Below are positions 29,961-40,525 of a stretch of 64,000 nt of DNA, in pieces. The translations under genes were made by a program, and so were the position numbers. The first letter of the stretch is position 1; the number at the start of each line of letters is the position of its first letter. Source of the DNA: Bacillota bacterium (GTDB taxonomy: Bacteria > Bacillota > Sulfobacillia > RBS10-35 > JAJYVN01); NCBI GenBank assembly GCA_021797775.1, contig JAJZZC010000001.1, forward strand, positions 1 to 64,000, read 5' to 3'. The notes under the pieces are model-generated. The model was given only the letters and a program-made list of their open reading frames with translations, was not told where the DNA came from and did not search any database.

Positions 29961-30983
29961 ATGGACGTGCGCTACCGGGTCCTGGCCGGGACCAGCCTCC
30001 GCGTATCGGAGATCGGCTTCGGGGTCTGGTCCGTCGCCACCACCTGGTGGGGCGTGCGGGATCCTGGCCTCGCCCGCGATCTGCTCAGCGAGGCGCTGGA
30101 CCTGGGAATCACCTTCTTCGACACCGCTGACGTGTATGGGGAAGGCATGGGAGAAACACTGCTCGGAGAGGTGTTTCGCGGGCGGCGTGACCGCGTGGTC
30201 ATTGCCACCAAGTTCGGCTACGACGTCGACCACCACCCCGGCCCGCGCACCGGCCACCGCGAGTTGCCTCAGGACTGGTCCCCGGCGCACCTGCGCCGCG
30301 CCTTGGAGGCCAGTCTACGCCGCCTCGGCACCGACTACGTCGACCTCTACCAGTTGCATAACCCCCGGATCGAGGCCATCGCCGACGCAGGCCTGTGGGA
30401 CGAGATCGACCGCCTCCGGGCCGAGGGTAAGATCCGCGCGGCGGGGGTGGCCCTGGGACCGGACGTCGGCTGGAGGGAGGAGGGCCTGGCCGCGCTGGGC
30501 GGCGGGCGCGCGCACATGGCGCAGATCATCTATAACGCGATCGAGCGCGAGCCAGCCCTGGACTTCATCGACGCCGCGCGCGCGACCGGCCGCGGTCTGG
30601 TGGCGCGCGTTCCCCACGCCTCCGGCCTGCTCGACGGCTCCTACGACCCCGTGGCTCACTTCGATCGCTCCGACCACCGCAGCCACCGGCCCCGGGCCTG
30701 GATGCAGGCCGGGCTGCGCGTCCGCGAGCGGATGCCGCTGGCGCCGGGGCGCACGCTAGGACAGACCGCCCTGCTGTTCTGCCTGGCGCCAGGCGAGATC
30801 GCCAGCGTCCTGCCCAACATCACGAACAGGGACAACCTGCGCGAGTTCGCGACCACAGGCGACCTGCCGGCGCTGGACGCCGAGGAGATGCAGGTCCTGA
30901 ACCAGGTCTGGCGCGACACGCGCGCGGACCTGGCCCAGCCGTGGTCAGACAGCCGGAGCAAGCCGACCCCCGTCGCGAGGTAG
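29961..30983 (+). CDS. Aldo/keto reductase
   Basis: DLGITFFDTADVYGEGMGETLLGEVFRGRRDRVVIATKFGYD...LRRLGTDYVDLYQLHNP. Confidence 0.9.
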   Translation: MDVRYRVLAGTSLRVSEIGFGVWSVATTWWGVRDPGLARDLLSEALDLGITFFDTADVYGEGMGETLLGEVFRGRRDRVVIATKFGYDVDHHPGPRTGHRELPQDWSPAHLRRALEASLRRLGTDYVDLYQLHNPRIEAIADAGLWDEIDRLRAEGKIRAAGVALGPDVGWREEGLAALGGGRAHMAQIIYNAIEREPALDFIDAARATGRGLVARVPHASGLLDGSYDPVAHFDRSDHRSHRPRAWMQAGLRVRERMPLAPGRTLGQTALLFCLAPGEIASVLPNITNRDNLREFATTGDLPALDAEEMQVLNQVWRDTRADLAQPWSDSRSKPTPVAR

Positions 30984-31008
30984 GCGGGGCGGGCAGATCG
31001 GAAGGGGT

Positions 31009-31380
31009 GTGCTTACCGTGGCGGCCGCCCGTCTGGTCCGCTGCCGCCGTTGCCGCCGCATGTTCATCGCCGCAGGGCGCGAACGGCTGTGCCCGGAATG
31101 CGCCCGCGAGACGGGGATGCCGCAGGGCGCCGGTTGGCGCCGCAGCGGTCGGGCCGGCGGCCTGCGCGCATCCCGTCCGGTCGTGGCGCCCTGGGGTCGC
31201 GGGGCGCAGTGGGGACGGCCCTGGCGCGGGCCCTCGTCCACGTGGCGACCGCTGGCGATGGCCTGCGGGGGGGCGATCGTGGCCGGCCTGCTGCTGGGGG
31301 TGCTGAACCCGAACTGGGTGCACACCGCCACCTGGGCCGGCTTTGCCGGCGGCATGTACTTGGCGGACAAGCCCTACTGA
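31009..31380 (+). CDS. Small zinc-ribbon membrane protein, hypothetical
   Basis: CRRCRR...CPECARE zinc ribbon followed by MACGGAIVAGLLLGVLNPNWVHTATWAGFAGGMYLADKPY. Confidence 0.5.
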   Translation: MLTVAAARLVRCRRCRRMFIAAGRERLCPECARETGMPQGAGWRRSGRAGGLRASRPVVAPWGRGAQWGRPWRGPSSTWRPLAMACGGAIVAGLLLGVLNPNWVHTATWAGFAGGMYLADKPY

Positions 31381-32639
31381 TCCCCGCCCGCAGGCGCGGC
31401 CTCCGACTCGGCGCGGTGAGCACGCACCGCCACTTCGGCCTCGCCGTCGCAGGCGCGAATGAAGTTCTTATACACCTGTTGCAACTCCCACACGATGCCG
31501 CCCGGACCCAGGGCCCACCACTCGCGCGGGGTGAAGTACGCCGAGACCTGGGCCTGGTCATCGCTGCGGCCGAACCACTGCGTGAGGTGTAGCACGTCGG
31601 ACTGGGTCAGTTGGACCGCCAGTGCCTCCAACCGGGGGTCACCCGTCAGCAGCGCCTTGTTGTAGGCGTGGTGCATCAGCTGGAAGAGGGCCTGCTGCAC
31701 CGGGTTGCCGAGGAAGAAGCCCATGCCGCCGTCCCCCGCCCAGGTCGAGGAGAAGGCCGGCAGCGGCAGTTCGTGCGCCCGCTGCCGGTAGCGGGCGATG
31801 GCCTCGCTGGCCGTGAGGCAGCCGACGCCCCGTCGTGCCAGTTCGCCCGGTAGCGCATCGAGGAACTGGAAAATGCCGCTATCGGCCCAGTGATGCTCGC
31901 CGAACGTCTCGAAGTCCCAGCCAACGAACACCAGGTCCCCTACGGCCGCTGCGATCCACTCCGCGTAACGGGGGGCCATCAGGGGGAACCCGCTCCACGA
32001 GCGGTCGGAGAACCGGTAGCCGACGTCGTCACTCAGGTCGGTGTGCCGACAGAGCAGGTGCAGGTCCAGGAGGTGCCGGTAGAGGTGGGTGCTCCGCCGC
32101 CAGTCCATGACCCAGGGACGGCCGTCCATCAACCCGCCGTCGAAGCCGGCCTCGGCCAGGGCGAAGTAGAGATCGTTGCTCATACACATCTCGGTGGTGT
32201 CCGACACGCGCACGGGCACGCCAAACTCCCGCTCCAGGCGCGCGCGCTGGGCACGCATCTCACGCACGAAGCGCCGGATGTCCAGGTAGAACAGGAAGCT
32301 GTGCTCGGGCTCGACCCCGATTAGCTCCACCCCGGGCTCGCGCACCAACGCCCGGAACGCCTCCAGCAGGGGCGGGTCCCACGCGGCCATCTGTTCGAGG
32401 GCCGAACCGGAGAAGCCGATGCAGAGGCGGAACCCCCGGCGCACCAACCGCTGGAAGGCGGCGCACGCGGGCCGGTAGCAGCGGTCGGCCACGCGTTGGA
32501 AGTAGCGCTGATCCATCGCCCGGTCGAACAGGCAACGGGCGATGTCCTCGGGGCTTGCGCCCTCAGGAATGGGCTGGGCAGGCAGCTTCAGGCGGTGGGG
32601 CTGGTGCACGATGGTATAGACGACCAGACTCTCGGCCAC
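31374..32639 (-). CDS. Glycoside hydrolase family 57-like protein
   Basis: GTG start with gggaggtgg RBS; VSDTTEMCMSNDLYFALAEAGFDGGLMDG, FVGWDFETFGEHHWADSGIFQFLDALP. Confidence 0.85.
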   Translation of the reverse strand: MAESLVVYTIVHQPHRLKLPAQPIPEGASPEDIARCLFDRAMDQRYFQRVADRCYRPACAAFQRLVRRGFRLCIGFSGSALEQMAAWDPPLLEAFRALVREPGVELIGVEPEHSFLFYLDIRRFVREMRAQRARLEREFGVPVRVSDTTEMCMSNDLYFALAEAGFDGGLMDGRPWVMDWRRSTHLYRHLLDLHLLCRHTDLSDDVGYRFSDRSWSGFPLMAPRYAEWIAAAVGDLVFVGWDFETFGEHHWADSGIFQFLDALPGELARRGVGCLTASEAIARYRQRAHELPLPAFSSTWAGDGGMGFFLGNPVQQALFQLMHHAYNKALLTGDPRLEALAVQLTQSDVLHLTQWFGRSDDQAQVSAYFTPREWWALGPGGIVWELQQVYKNFIRACDGEAEVAVRAHRAESEAAPAGGDQ

Positions 32640-32760
32640 GGCGTGCCACCTCCCGCTGGACGGTGCGGACGGGGGCGACCCGGCGCGCCGCCCAGCGGAC
32701 GGCCCGGACCGTCCCATCCACCTTCTGGACCCACTCGTTCGGGGACCACGCGCCGCGGCA

Positions 32761-34047
32761 TCAGCGCAGAGCGGCCCCGGCCAGATAGTCGAGGCGGTGG
32801 AAAAGGACCTCCAGCACGGCGGGCCAGGTGTACTCCCTCGCGGTGGCGGCGGCGCCCCCCCGGATGCGGACGGCCCACTCCGGCTGATCGGCCAGTTGTC
32901 GCCAGTAGCCGGCGATCTCACCGGGGTCGTCCGTCTCCAGCACGATCGCGTTGCGCAGGGGCCGGGCATAGTCCTCGCCGGTGGAGCCCGTGAACACGAG
33001 AGCCCCAGCCGCCATGGCCTCCAGTCCGACAAGGCCGAACGGCTCCATACCGCTGTTGGCCAGCACGGCGTCGCCCGCGGCATACAGGCTCTGCAACAGC
33101 CGCGCGGACAGAAAGCCACGCAGGTTGACGACGTCCGCGTCGGTGGCGCGCAGGGCATCGGCCAGCGCCGTTGCGCCGGCATCGGCCGGCAGTGCCACGT
33201 CGCGCACCCGCAGGCCGAGTGCGCCGGCCAACGCAAGCACTTCGGCCTGATGGGGCTCGATCCCCCCTTTGGCCAGCAGCCGCGCAGGCACGCCCGCAGC
33301 CCGCAGGTGCGCCACGGCGCGGACCGCCATCAGCCAGCGCTTGTCCGGGTCCCAGCGGGCGATCTTGACAAAGACGGGCCCGCTCCCCGCCTCGCGCAGC
33401 GCCGCCCGCAGCATCTCGACGTCTGCCCGCGCCAGCGGCGCGACCAGCTCCGCCGGGATCCCGTTGGCGATGACCAGTGGATTGCAGCCGATGCCCCACA
33501 TGTGGTGCTTCATGTAGCGGCTGACCGTCGTCAGGTTGGCGACGAAGCCGAGGCGCCCCCAGTTGATGCGCTCAAAGCCCATGGGGTTGTTGGCGTTCCA
33601 AACGAAGGTCGCCTGCGCGCGCAGGCCCTCGACGTGCAGCGCGTCCGAGCAGCGGCACAGGGCCTCGGCCGTGTGCCAGTCCTCGCCGAGCACGAACAGT
33701 CTACGGCCCGCCGCCGCCGCCGGTCGCGCCACGTGGGCCGCTAGGTGCGCGGGCACCGACTCGTTGTAGTCGAAGAGCTTGGCCTCTTCCCCCTGGTACA
33801 CACCCTGGGGGTAGTAGCGGCTGATCCACTGCGACCACCGATGCAACACCAACCTGCCATCGACTCGGCGCTCCTCCCCGGGGGCATCCGGGTCCCCCAC
33901 GAAGTAGAGGTGCGTCTCCGCACCGGCACTGGCGAGCGCGGCGGTCAGACCACTCACCCGTGACCCCAGTCCACCGGCAAGCGCGTACCGGTCAGGGCCT
34001 TCGAAGCAGAGCACGGCGAACACGGCATCCTGCGGCCGAAGGCCCAC
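32761..34047 (-). CDS. Glycosyltransferase (GT4/GT5-like)
   Basis: VFVKIARWDPDKRWLMAVRAVAHLRAAGVPARLLAKGG...ANSGMEPFGLVGLEAMAAGALVFTGSTGEDY. Confidence 0.85.
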   Translation of the reverse strand: MGLRPQDAVFAVLCFEGPDRYALAGGLGSRVSGLTAALASAGAETHLYFVGDPDAPGEERRVDGRLVLHRWSQWISRYYPQGVYQGEEAKLFDYNESVPAHLAAHVARPAAAAGRRLFVLGEDWHTAEALCRCSDALHVEGLRAQATFVWNANNPMGFERINWGRLGFVANLTTVSRYMKHHMWGIGCNPLVIANGIPAELVAPLARADVEMLRAALREAGSGPVFVKIARWDPDKRWLMAVRAVAHLRAAGVPARLLAKGGIEPHQAEVLALAGALGLRVRDVALPADAGATALADALRATDADVVNLRGFLSARLLQSLYAAGDAVLANSGMEPFGLVGLEAMAAGALVFTGSTGEDYARPLRNAIVLETDDPGEIAGYWRQLADQPEWAVRIRGGAAATAREYTWPAVLEVLFHRLDYLAGAALR

Positions 34048-34779
34048 GGTCGCTCCCCCGTTCCGAACGGGCCCTGCGGACGGGCCCCCCTCCTCCCTTC
34101 GCGCCGCCGCATCCAGAACCTGCCGACCCCCTGGGGCGGCTCCAGGGGCCACCGGGCTCCGGTGGGTAGGCGCCGGAGCCGCCGGTGCCGCAGGGGGCCG
34201 CCGTGGCCGCGTCGCCGTCGCCGCCGCCCGCGGCGCGCGCGCGCCCGCATCGGGACGGGCCGCGCGGGCGCGCCCCTCCCCCACACTGTTTTCCACCTGC
34301 CGACCGCGGGACGGCGCGGCAGTTGCCCGTCCCCGCGGCGCGGCCGTTCGGGCGGCGGCGGACCGATCCGGCGCATTCCCAGGACCCGACTCACGCTGGC
34401 GCGGCAATCCCACCCCGTCCCTCCGCCATGTCCTGGCGCTCGTGCACTGTCCATCACCTGTCGCCGCCGCCCGGTCCGCCATGCCAGCGCCCTCTACCGA
34501 AGATGGTCCCCGCGCCACGCGGCGGGGGCGGCGAAAGCCCCGTCGCGTGGCGCCCTCATGCCCCGGGTTCCACTGCCCCAGGGTCTTGGGTGCGGGCGCG
34601 GCAGCGGCCCGCCCGTAGGAGCACCGTCCTAGTCTCCACCCGAACGCCGCGCGGCATGCCTTCCCCGATGCGAGGCGCGTGACGCACCAGCGCCACCGCC
34701 CACAGCATTCCGACGGTATGATGCGCGCATGCCCGACAGCGAGCCGGCCCTCGGTTGGCGGCCCCGGACGCGCTCCACC

Positions 34780-35219
34780 AGCGGCGCCGGGCGGATGCTC
34801 CGTGTTCGGCTGGCTGGTCCGGCGCCTTACGCCGTTGCGGCGGCTCTCGCCGTTTTGAGCCTGCGCTTGGTCACGCCGCGCGATGTCGCCTCGGTGTTCA
34901 CGCTGACTTGGGACGCCACGCTGACCCTGGTCGCGCTGATGATCCTCTCCCGGCTGCTCGCCGAGGCCGGCCTCTTCCGCTGGGCGGCGTGGCGGGCGGT
35001 CCGCGCCTTCCTGTCCCAGCGTGGGCACACGGCGCCACGGGGAACGCGCCATATCGGTGGCCATGCTGGTGACGATACCGCCCGGTCACGGCGGACTGGC
35101 TGCGCTGGCTTTGCCAGGCTGGGCGAACGTCTGGCTGACCGGCCCACTGCGGCCAAGCCTGATGGGGATCGCTTCATCCGCCCGGGGGCGGAAAGGCCGC
35201 GCCCTCTGGCTGCATAGGC
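34780..35219 (+). pseudogene. ArsB-like (arsenite/ion permease) remnant with frameshift and internal loss
   Basis: VAAALAVLSLRLVTPRDVASVFTLTWDATLTLVALMILSRLLAEAGLFRWAAWRAVRAF matches the ArsB N-terminal pattern, then the frame is lost. Confidence 0.6.
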
Positions 35220-35290
35220 GCTAGCGCCCGCGGATCCCGCACCTGGGGCTGCGGTCCCCCGCGTCGGCCCGCGGCGTGGCCCGGTTGGTG

Positions 35291-36148
35291 TCAGGGATCG
35301 GCGCCGGCAGCCCCCGGGGCGTCGAGAGGCCCGCCCGCCCACAGATCCTCGGCACGCGCCAGCGGCGCGAGCCGCTGCACCATGGGCAGGTTGGCGGCGG
35401 GCCACTCCAACGCGGCCAGGCGATCAGGTGGGAACCACCCCAGCACGTCCGCGGCGAACGGCTGCGGGTCGCCCTCCTCGATGCGGCAGGCGTAGAAGCG
35501 CAGCAGCACGGGCCCGCGCGTGTCGGGATAGGTGTAGCGGCTCTCGCCGACCAAGGGGCCCACCCGCACGCGTACCCCGAGTTCCTCCTGCAGTTCACGG
35601 GAGAGGGTTTCCTCCCAGCCTTCTCCCGCCTCCCGCTTGCCGCCTGGGAACTCCCAACGGCCGCCCATGTGGTCGCCTTGCCGCCGGCGCGCCAATAGGA
35701 AGCCGCGCGGACCGACAATCACACCTGCGGCGACCTCCAGCGGGAGTACCCCGTCGTCCGCCCCTGGGCCTTCGGTCGGCTCCCGCGCATGCAGAGGCAG
35801 GTCAACCCGGCCGACCGACCGCCATACCGCCTCGTCCTCTTCCCACACGCTGGCCCAGATCACCGGATCCCGCGGATAGAGGTCCGACCCCGCCTCCAGG
35901 TCGAAGCGCACATCGGCAACTTCGGCCTGCCGGAAGCGATCCGGGTCTAGGAGCCTGCGCACCACCTCGCGGGCGAGGGTTTCCGCTTCCCCGTCCGCGA
36001 GGCGGCGTTCGCCCGCCCCGTCCCGGCAATTGTGCCGGAAGACGTCGGCCAGGGCCGCCACGACGCCCGGCTCCCGCGCGGCATGCGCAACCTCCGGCGC
36101 CAGGGGGTCCTCGCCGTGAGGCCCCTCGCCGCCCATGCCCGTGGACAA
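35291..36148 (-). CDS. NUDIX hydrolase with N-terminal extension
   Basis: Nudix box GGKREAGEGWEETLSRELQEELGV. Confidence 0.85.
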   Translation of the reverse strand: MSTGMGGEGPHGEDPLAPEVAHAAREPGVVAALADVFRHNCRDGAGERRLADGEAETLAREVVRRLLDPDRFRQAEVADVRFDLEAGSDLYPRDPVIWASVWEEDEAVWRSVGRVDLPLHAREPTEGPGADDGVLPLEVAAGVIVGPRGFLLARRRQGDHMGGRWEFPGGKREAGEGWEETLSRELQEELGVRVRVGPLVGESRYTYPDTRGPVLLRFYACRIEEGDPQPFAADVLGWFPPDRLAALEWPAANLPMVQRLAPLARAEDLWAGGPLDAPGAAGADP

Positions 36149-36633
36149 CGGTACACCGTCCCTTGCTTAGGGTTGTCCCGCGGCCCGCTTGCCCGTGCCG
36201 CACGCGGCCCACCCGGAAGAGCCGTTCGTGTCCATCGCCGCGGTCGGCACTGACGGCAGGCACTGCCAGCCGCAGGGGAGGGACGCCGCCGACCGGCGAC
36301 AGTTCCCGCTCTCGGTCCCCAACCCCTGTGCCCCACAGGGCCTGACCCTATGGCATCGTTCCGGTGGGGGCCGGTCGCCCCGCTGCGCCGCACCCCACCG
36401 GCCAAAGATCGGGCGCGCGGTCGCCCGGGCCGACGCACAACCGGCCCGAGCGACCGGAGGGGTACCGGACCCCCAGGGTCCGACCGCAGGGCGCCCCGGC
36501 GGCGCGCCACCGGGTCCCCCGTCGCCACGGAGCAGACCGCTCCCGCCGCGACGACAGCGGCCAGAGACGCGGATGGTTCCGTCCCACGATTGTGGCGCAA
36601 GCAGGCTGGCTTGATCCCCGCAACGCAGCGGTC

Positions 36634-36666
36634 GGAGCACCGAGCGCCCGCGGGGCTCGGTGCTCC
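36634..36666. repeat. Perfect 12-bp inverted repeat hairpin
   Basis: GGAGCACCGAGC-9 nt-GCTCGGTGCTCC. Confidence 0.6.
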
Positions 36667-36815
36667 ACGCGGACTTCAAGCGGCAGGGCAGAGAGGGGGC
36701 GGCTTGAGCCCTGCGGCTGGAACGCGCGGACGGCGAAATGCTGTGCGCGACGTCCTGCCCCTCAGTAGTGGGCTGCAGCCGGCGCAGCCCCGTGCCGGCG
36801 TTGTACACTGCCGGC

Positions 36816-37238
36816 ATGGAAGATACGCACTCGGCACGGCCCCGCGTCCTCGTCGTCGCGGCTGAGCTGATGGCGTCCTCCCGCGTAGAGGCCGTGCTGG
36901 CGCCCCTCGGCTGCGCGTTGCGCTTCGCTGTGCCCGCTCCGGCCGAGGTGGCGGCAGACTGTGCGACCGGTGGCTTCGCGGCCGCCGTGCTCGACTTGGC
37001 GGTGTCAGCGGAGGTCCGAGCCGCCACCCTCGCCGCCACCCTCGCAGCGGGCGTGCCGCTGATCGCCTTCGGCTCGCACGTCGAGACCGGCGTACTGGAT
37101 CAGGCGCGCACGGCCGGTGCCCAGGTGCTGACGCGGGGCGAACTGGCGCGTCACCTGCCCCTGCTGCTCGCCAAGCACATCGCGGGGGCGACCGGGCTGG
37201 ACTGCGCGGGCGAGGCACCTGCCACACGTCAAGCGTGA
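36816..37238 (+). CDS. Response-regulator-like (degenerate receiver) protein
   Basis: PRVLVVAAELMASSRVEAVLAPLGCALRFAVPAPAEVAADCATGGFAAAVLDLAVSAEVR: Rossmann-like receiver pattern lacking the N-terminal acidic pair. Confidence 0.4.
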   Translation: MEDTHSARPRVLVVAAELMASSRVEAVLAPLGCALRFAVPAPAEVAADCATGGFAAAVLDLAVSAEVRAATLAATLAAGVPLIAFGSHVETGVLDQARTAGAQVLTRGELARHLPLLLAKHIAGATGLDCAGEAPATRQA

Positions 37239-37484
37239 GCCGCGCGGCACCCCGGTGCCAGCAGACGTGGCCCGGATCCGGGGGAACGGCTAGGCGCGGG
37301 CGGCCGCCCGCAGGCTCCAGGCTCTTCGGCCGCGTGACGGGTGCCAACCGGCACCCGGCCGCACCGGACCTCGACATGGCGGTGGCCCGATCGACCGAGC
37401 CCTGACCGGCCAGTGTCCCGGTACGAGGTCCCCGGAGCGGCCAAAGGACAAGCGCCCGACGCCACGGCGCACACCCGGGACGGT

Positions 37485-38867
37485 CTAGGGCTTGCCCCCG
37501 TTGCCCGCGGGGTTGTACCCCGGTGCGGTGCCCTCCGGGCTCAGGGACGGGGTCACGGTGATGACGCCGGAGGCGTCGAACAGCTGCCCGGGCCGCGTGC
37601 CGGCCACGCCGGTTTGACCGTACTGCCAGACGATCCGCCCGCTCGTGGGGCCGGTCGGCTGCACGACGATGATGCGGTCATTGTGGTCGTCACAGATCAG
37701 CACGTCGCCGTTCTCCAGTAACTGGGCCGAAGAAGGGTGGTTCAGCGCCTGGGCTCCGGTAGGCGTGTAGGCCCAGCGGACGTGGCCGTGCGGTCCAAAG
37801 AGGTAGATGTGGCCCGGATGCACCCAGTCGGCGACCAGCAGCGAGCCGTCCGGCATCTTGAGGGTGTCGGAGGGGTATTGCAGCGGAAACGCCATCCGCC
37901 AGAGGATACGGCCGGACGGGCTCACCTCCTGCACAGAGTGGCTGTTCGCTACCGCGTTGTTGCCGACGTTGGTAATCAGCACATTGCCGTCGGCTTGGGG
38001 GACATCGTCGTTGGGGCCGATGAGGTAGCCGGGGATCGTGCCGGGGACGCCGATGTGTGTGCTCGGGGCCACCGTCCCATACTGCCAGACGACCTGACCC
38101 GAGGGGGTGACGACCAGCACGCGTTGGTTGTTGGCATCGTCGATCAGCACGTCGTGATTCGGCAACATGTAGGAGTCGTCCGGGTTGTTGATGTAGCCGG
38201 TCCCGGTCAGTGTGGCGGCCCGCGGCCCCAGCGAGGGCTTGCCCAGGTGCCCGTACGACCAGGTGATCGCCTTGGTGCGCATGTCAATCGCCACCACGCG
38301 GTTGTAGCTTTCCTGGTTGACAAGCAGCTTGCCGGGCGCGTACACCTGGATGTCGTCCGGGTCCTGGATCCCCTTGAGCTCCCACACGATCTTCTTCTTG
38401 ACGTTGACCTCGATAATGCGATTGGCCTTGCCATCGGCGATGAGGATGTTGGCAGGCAGCGGGCCCGCCGCGGGGTTGGGACGGACGTAGGGCTCCAACT
38501 CGTACACCCCGTCCACCGTCTTGCCGAGGTGCGTGCTCATCTGCTGCGTGGTCGCCTCAATCCACGGCACGTGGCTCTTCGCCAGTTGGGTCGGGTCGAA
38601 GGCCACCGAGCCCGGAAAGGCCGACGGGGCGGCGGTGGTCGTGGGGGTCGTTACGGGCGTCTGCGGCGCGCCGCCGCCAGAAGCCTGGCGGGTGGAGCCG
38701 GGCGCGTCGGCGGCGCGGGACGCGACATGGCCGCTTCCGGCCGACGGCGCGCTGGTGGCCACCGCGCCGCAACCGGCGGCCAGCACCAGCAGGGATGCGC
38801 ACGGGATCAGGGCGGCCGCGGCGCGCGCGCGCCGGGCGCGGTCGCGAGGCTGCTCTCCTGGAGTCAA
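37485..38867 (-). CDS. Arylsulfotransferase/PQQ-like beta-propeller lipoprotein
   Basis: TTG start with ggagg; lipobox LLVLAAGCG; repeated blades (NILIADGKANRIIEV, DVLIDDANNQRVLVVTPSGQVVWQYG, NVLITNVGNN...EVSPSGRILWRM). Confidence 0.75.
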   Translation of the reverse strand: MTPGEQPRDRARRARAAAALIPCASLLVLAAGCGAVATSAPSAGSGHVASRAADAPGSTRQASGGGAPQTPVTTPTTTAAPSAFPGSVAFDPTQLAKSHVPWIEATTQQMSTHLGKTVDGVYELEPYVRPNPAAGPLPANILIADGKANRIIEVNVKKKIVWELKGIQDPDDIQVYAPGKLLVNQESYNRVVAIDMRTKAITWSYGHLGKPSLGPRAATLTGTGYINNPDDSYMLPNHDVLIDDANNQRVLVVTPSGQVVWQYGTVAPSTHIGVPGTIPGYLIGPNDDVPQADGNVLITNVGNNAVANSHSVQEVSPSGRILWRMAFPLQYPSDTLKMPDGSLLVADWVHPGHIYLFGPHGHVRWAYTPTGAQALNHPSSAQLLENGDVLICDDHNDRIIVVQPTGPTSGRIVWQYGQTGVAGTRPGQLFDASGVITVTPSLSPEGTAPGYNPAGNGGKP

Positions 38868-39298
38868 GCCGTCGACCTCCGTATAGCCGTCTCGCCTTGG
38901 CGGCTCGCATCCGCCGCAACGGGCGCAAGAGCGCGGCCCCGGGCGGCAGGCGCCGCCCGCACGGACGCCGCCGGCTGCATCCACCATGGCACCCTGCGAC
39001 ACTACCATGCCTGTCCCCGGAGCGCAAAAGGCCACATTGCGACAGCGTTGCTGCTCTCTGGCGACCCAGCCGGCGCGAGGGACTCCCCAAGCCGGCGGGC
39101 CAGGCGCCACCCGCCCCGGTGGGTCCGCCCGTGCCCGTGGGGCCCGAGCGCCCCCCCCCCGCAACCGCTCCCGGTCGCGGCCGCAAGAGCCACCCACGGA
39201 TGGGTTAGGGGACCCCAAGATCCCATCATGCGGCTCCGGCGCCGCGGACCAGGCACAGTGGACGGCGATCTCCAGGGAACCGGTCATGGCATGCTGGA

Positions 39299-40525
39299 TC
39301 AGCCGCCCAGGTGGAGCCAGAGCACCCGCGCGCGCTGGAACACCCCCAGCGCGGCCATACAGGCGACCAGGAAGCCCAGGGTGCAGGCCAGCAACGCGCA
39401 GGACCGCTCCACGGTGGTGGCCCACGGCCACCACGGCACGGCACCGGCGACGCGAGCCAACGCCGGCACCGCCGCTGCCGTGCGGGCCCACGCGGGGTTC
39501 CAGAACCAGAAGGTCAGCGCGCCGGCGAGCAACGCGTGCAACATGCGGGCGAACACATAGGGCCGCATCGACAGCCCCGTGCCTTGGGTCACGGCGGCCA
39601 CCTGGGCCAGGACGGAGATACCGCTCCAAGCGATAATGGCGTTGGCAACCATGAGACGCTGCAGCAACGGCCCGCCGGCCTCGCTCGCCGCCTTGACGCC
39701 AATGGTGATCTCAAAGAACCCGCTGACCAGCGCCGCGGCGCCGCGGGCGCTCACCCCGATCGGTCGGAGCACGACGGCCAGGGCCGATGCCATCACACCC
39801 ACCGCGCCAGCGCGCGCCAAGACGTCGATGATGACGGCGAAGAGAATGATCAGCCCGCCCACCAGCAGCAGGGTTTGAACGGAGTCGCGCACGGCGTCAC
39901 CCAGCACCTGCCCAAAGGGGCGCCCATCACGTTGGCGCGCCGCGAGCAGCTCCGCCGTGGCGCGGCGGACGATGCCTTCCCGTCCCTCCGCGTTCCTGTC
40001 CGGGCTGCGCTCGCTCGCACGGTGGAAGCGGAGCACCAGGCCCGTCCCGAGGGCGGCCAGGTAGTGGCTGGCCATGATGGCACCGGCGAGCTGCGGGCTA
40101 TGGAAGAAACCGACCGCCACCGCGCCTGCCATGAATAGCGGATCAGCCGTATTACAAAAACTCATCAAGCGCTCGCCCTCGGCGACGTGCAACTGCCCTT
40201 CGCGCAGCAGCTTCGCGGTCAGCACGGCGCCGATAGGATAGCCAGAGGCCAGTCCCATGGCGACCACGAAGGCTCCGACCCCCGGCACGTTGAAGAGCGG
40301 GCGCATGAACCGTTCCAGCAGGACCCCGAGAAAGTGGACGACACCCAGAGCCATCAGCACTTGGCCGGCGATGAAGAACGGCAGCAGGGCGGGGAAGACC
40401 ACGAACCACCAGATGCGCAGCCCGCGCAGCGCGGAGCGGAAGGCGAGGTCCGGGTAGAGGACGAGGCAGACGGTCATGGCCACCGCGACTCCGGCCACCA
40501 GCAAGTCGGAACGGTTCGCCCGCAC
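39299..40525 (-). CDS. ylbJ: YlbJ-like sporulation integral membrane protein (nucleoside-recognition/gate domains)
   Basis: GLRIWWFVVFPALLPFFIAGQVLMALGVVHFLG...MGLASGYPIGAVLTAKLLREGQLHVAEGERLMSFCNTADPLFMAGAVAVGFF; near coaD/rsmD as in other spore formers. Confidence 0.8.
   Translation of the reverse strand: MRANRSDLLVAGVAVAMTVCLVLYPDLAFRSALRGLRIWWFVVFPALLPFFIAGQVLMALGVVHFLGVLLERFMRPLFNVPGVGAFVVAMGLASGYPIGAVLTAKLLREGQLHVAEGERLMSFCNTADPLFMAGAVAVGFFHSPQLAGAIMASHYLAALGTGLVLRFHRASERSPDRNAEGREGIVRRATAELLAARQRDGRPFGQVLGDAVRDSVQTLLLVGGLIILFAVIIDVLARAGAVGVMASALAVVLRPIGVSARGAAALVSGFFEITIGVKAASEAGGPLLQRLMVANAIIAWSGISVLAQVAAVTQGTGLSMRPYVFARMLHALLAGALTFWFWNPAWARTAAAVPALARVAGAVPWWPWATTVERSCALLACTLGFLVACMAALGVFQRARVLWLHLGG

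Noticed and set aside
37737-39560. 607-aa + strand ORF
   Set aside because: Antisense to the beta-propeller lipoprotein gene and lacking recognisable motifs.
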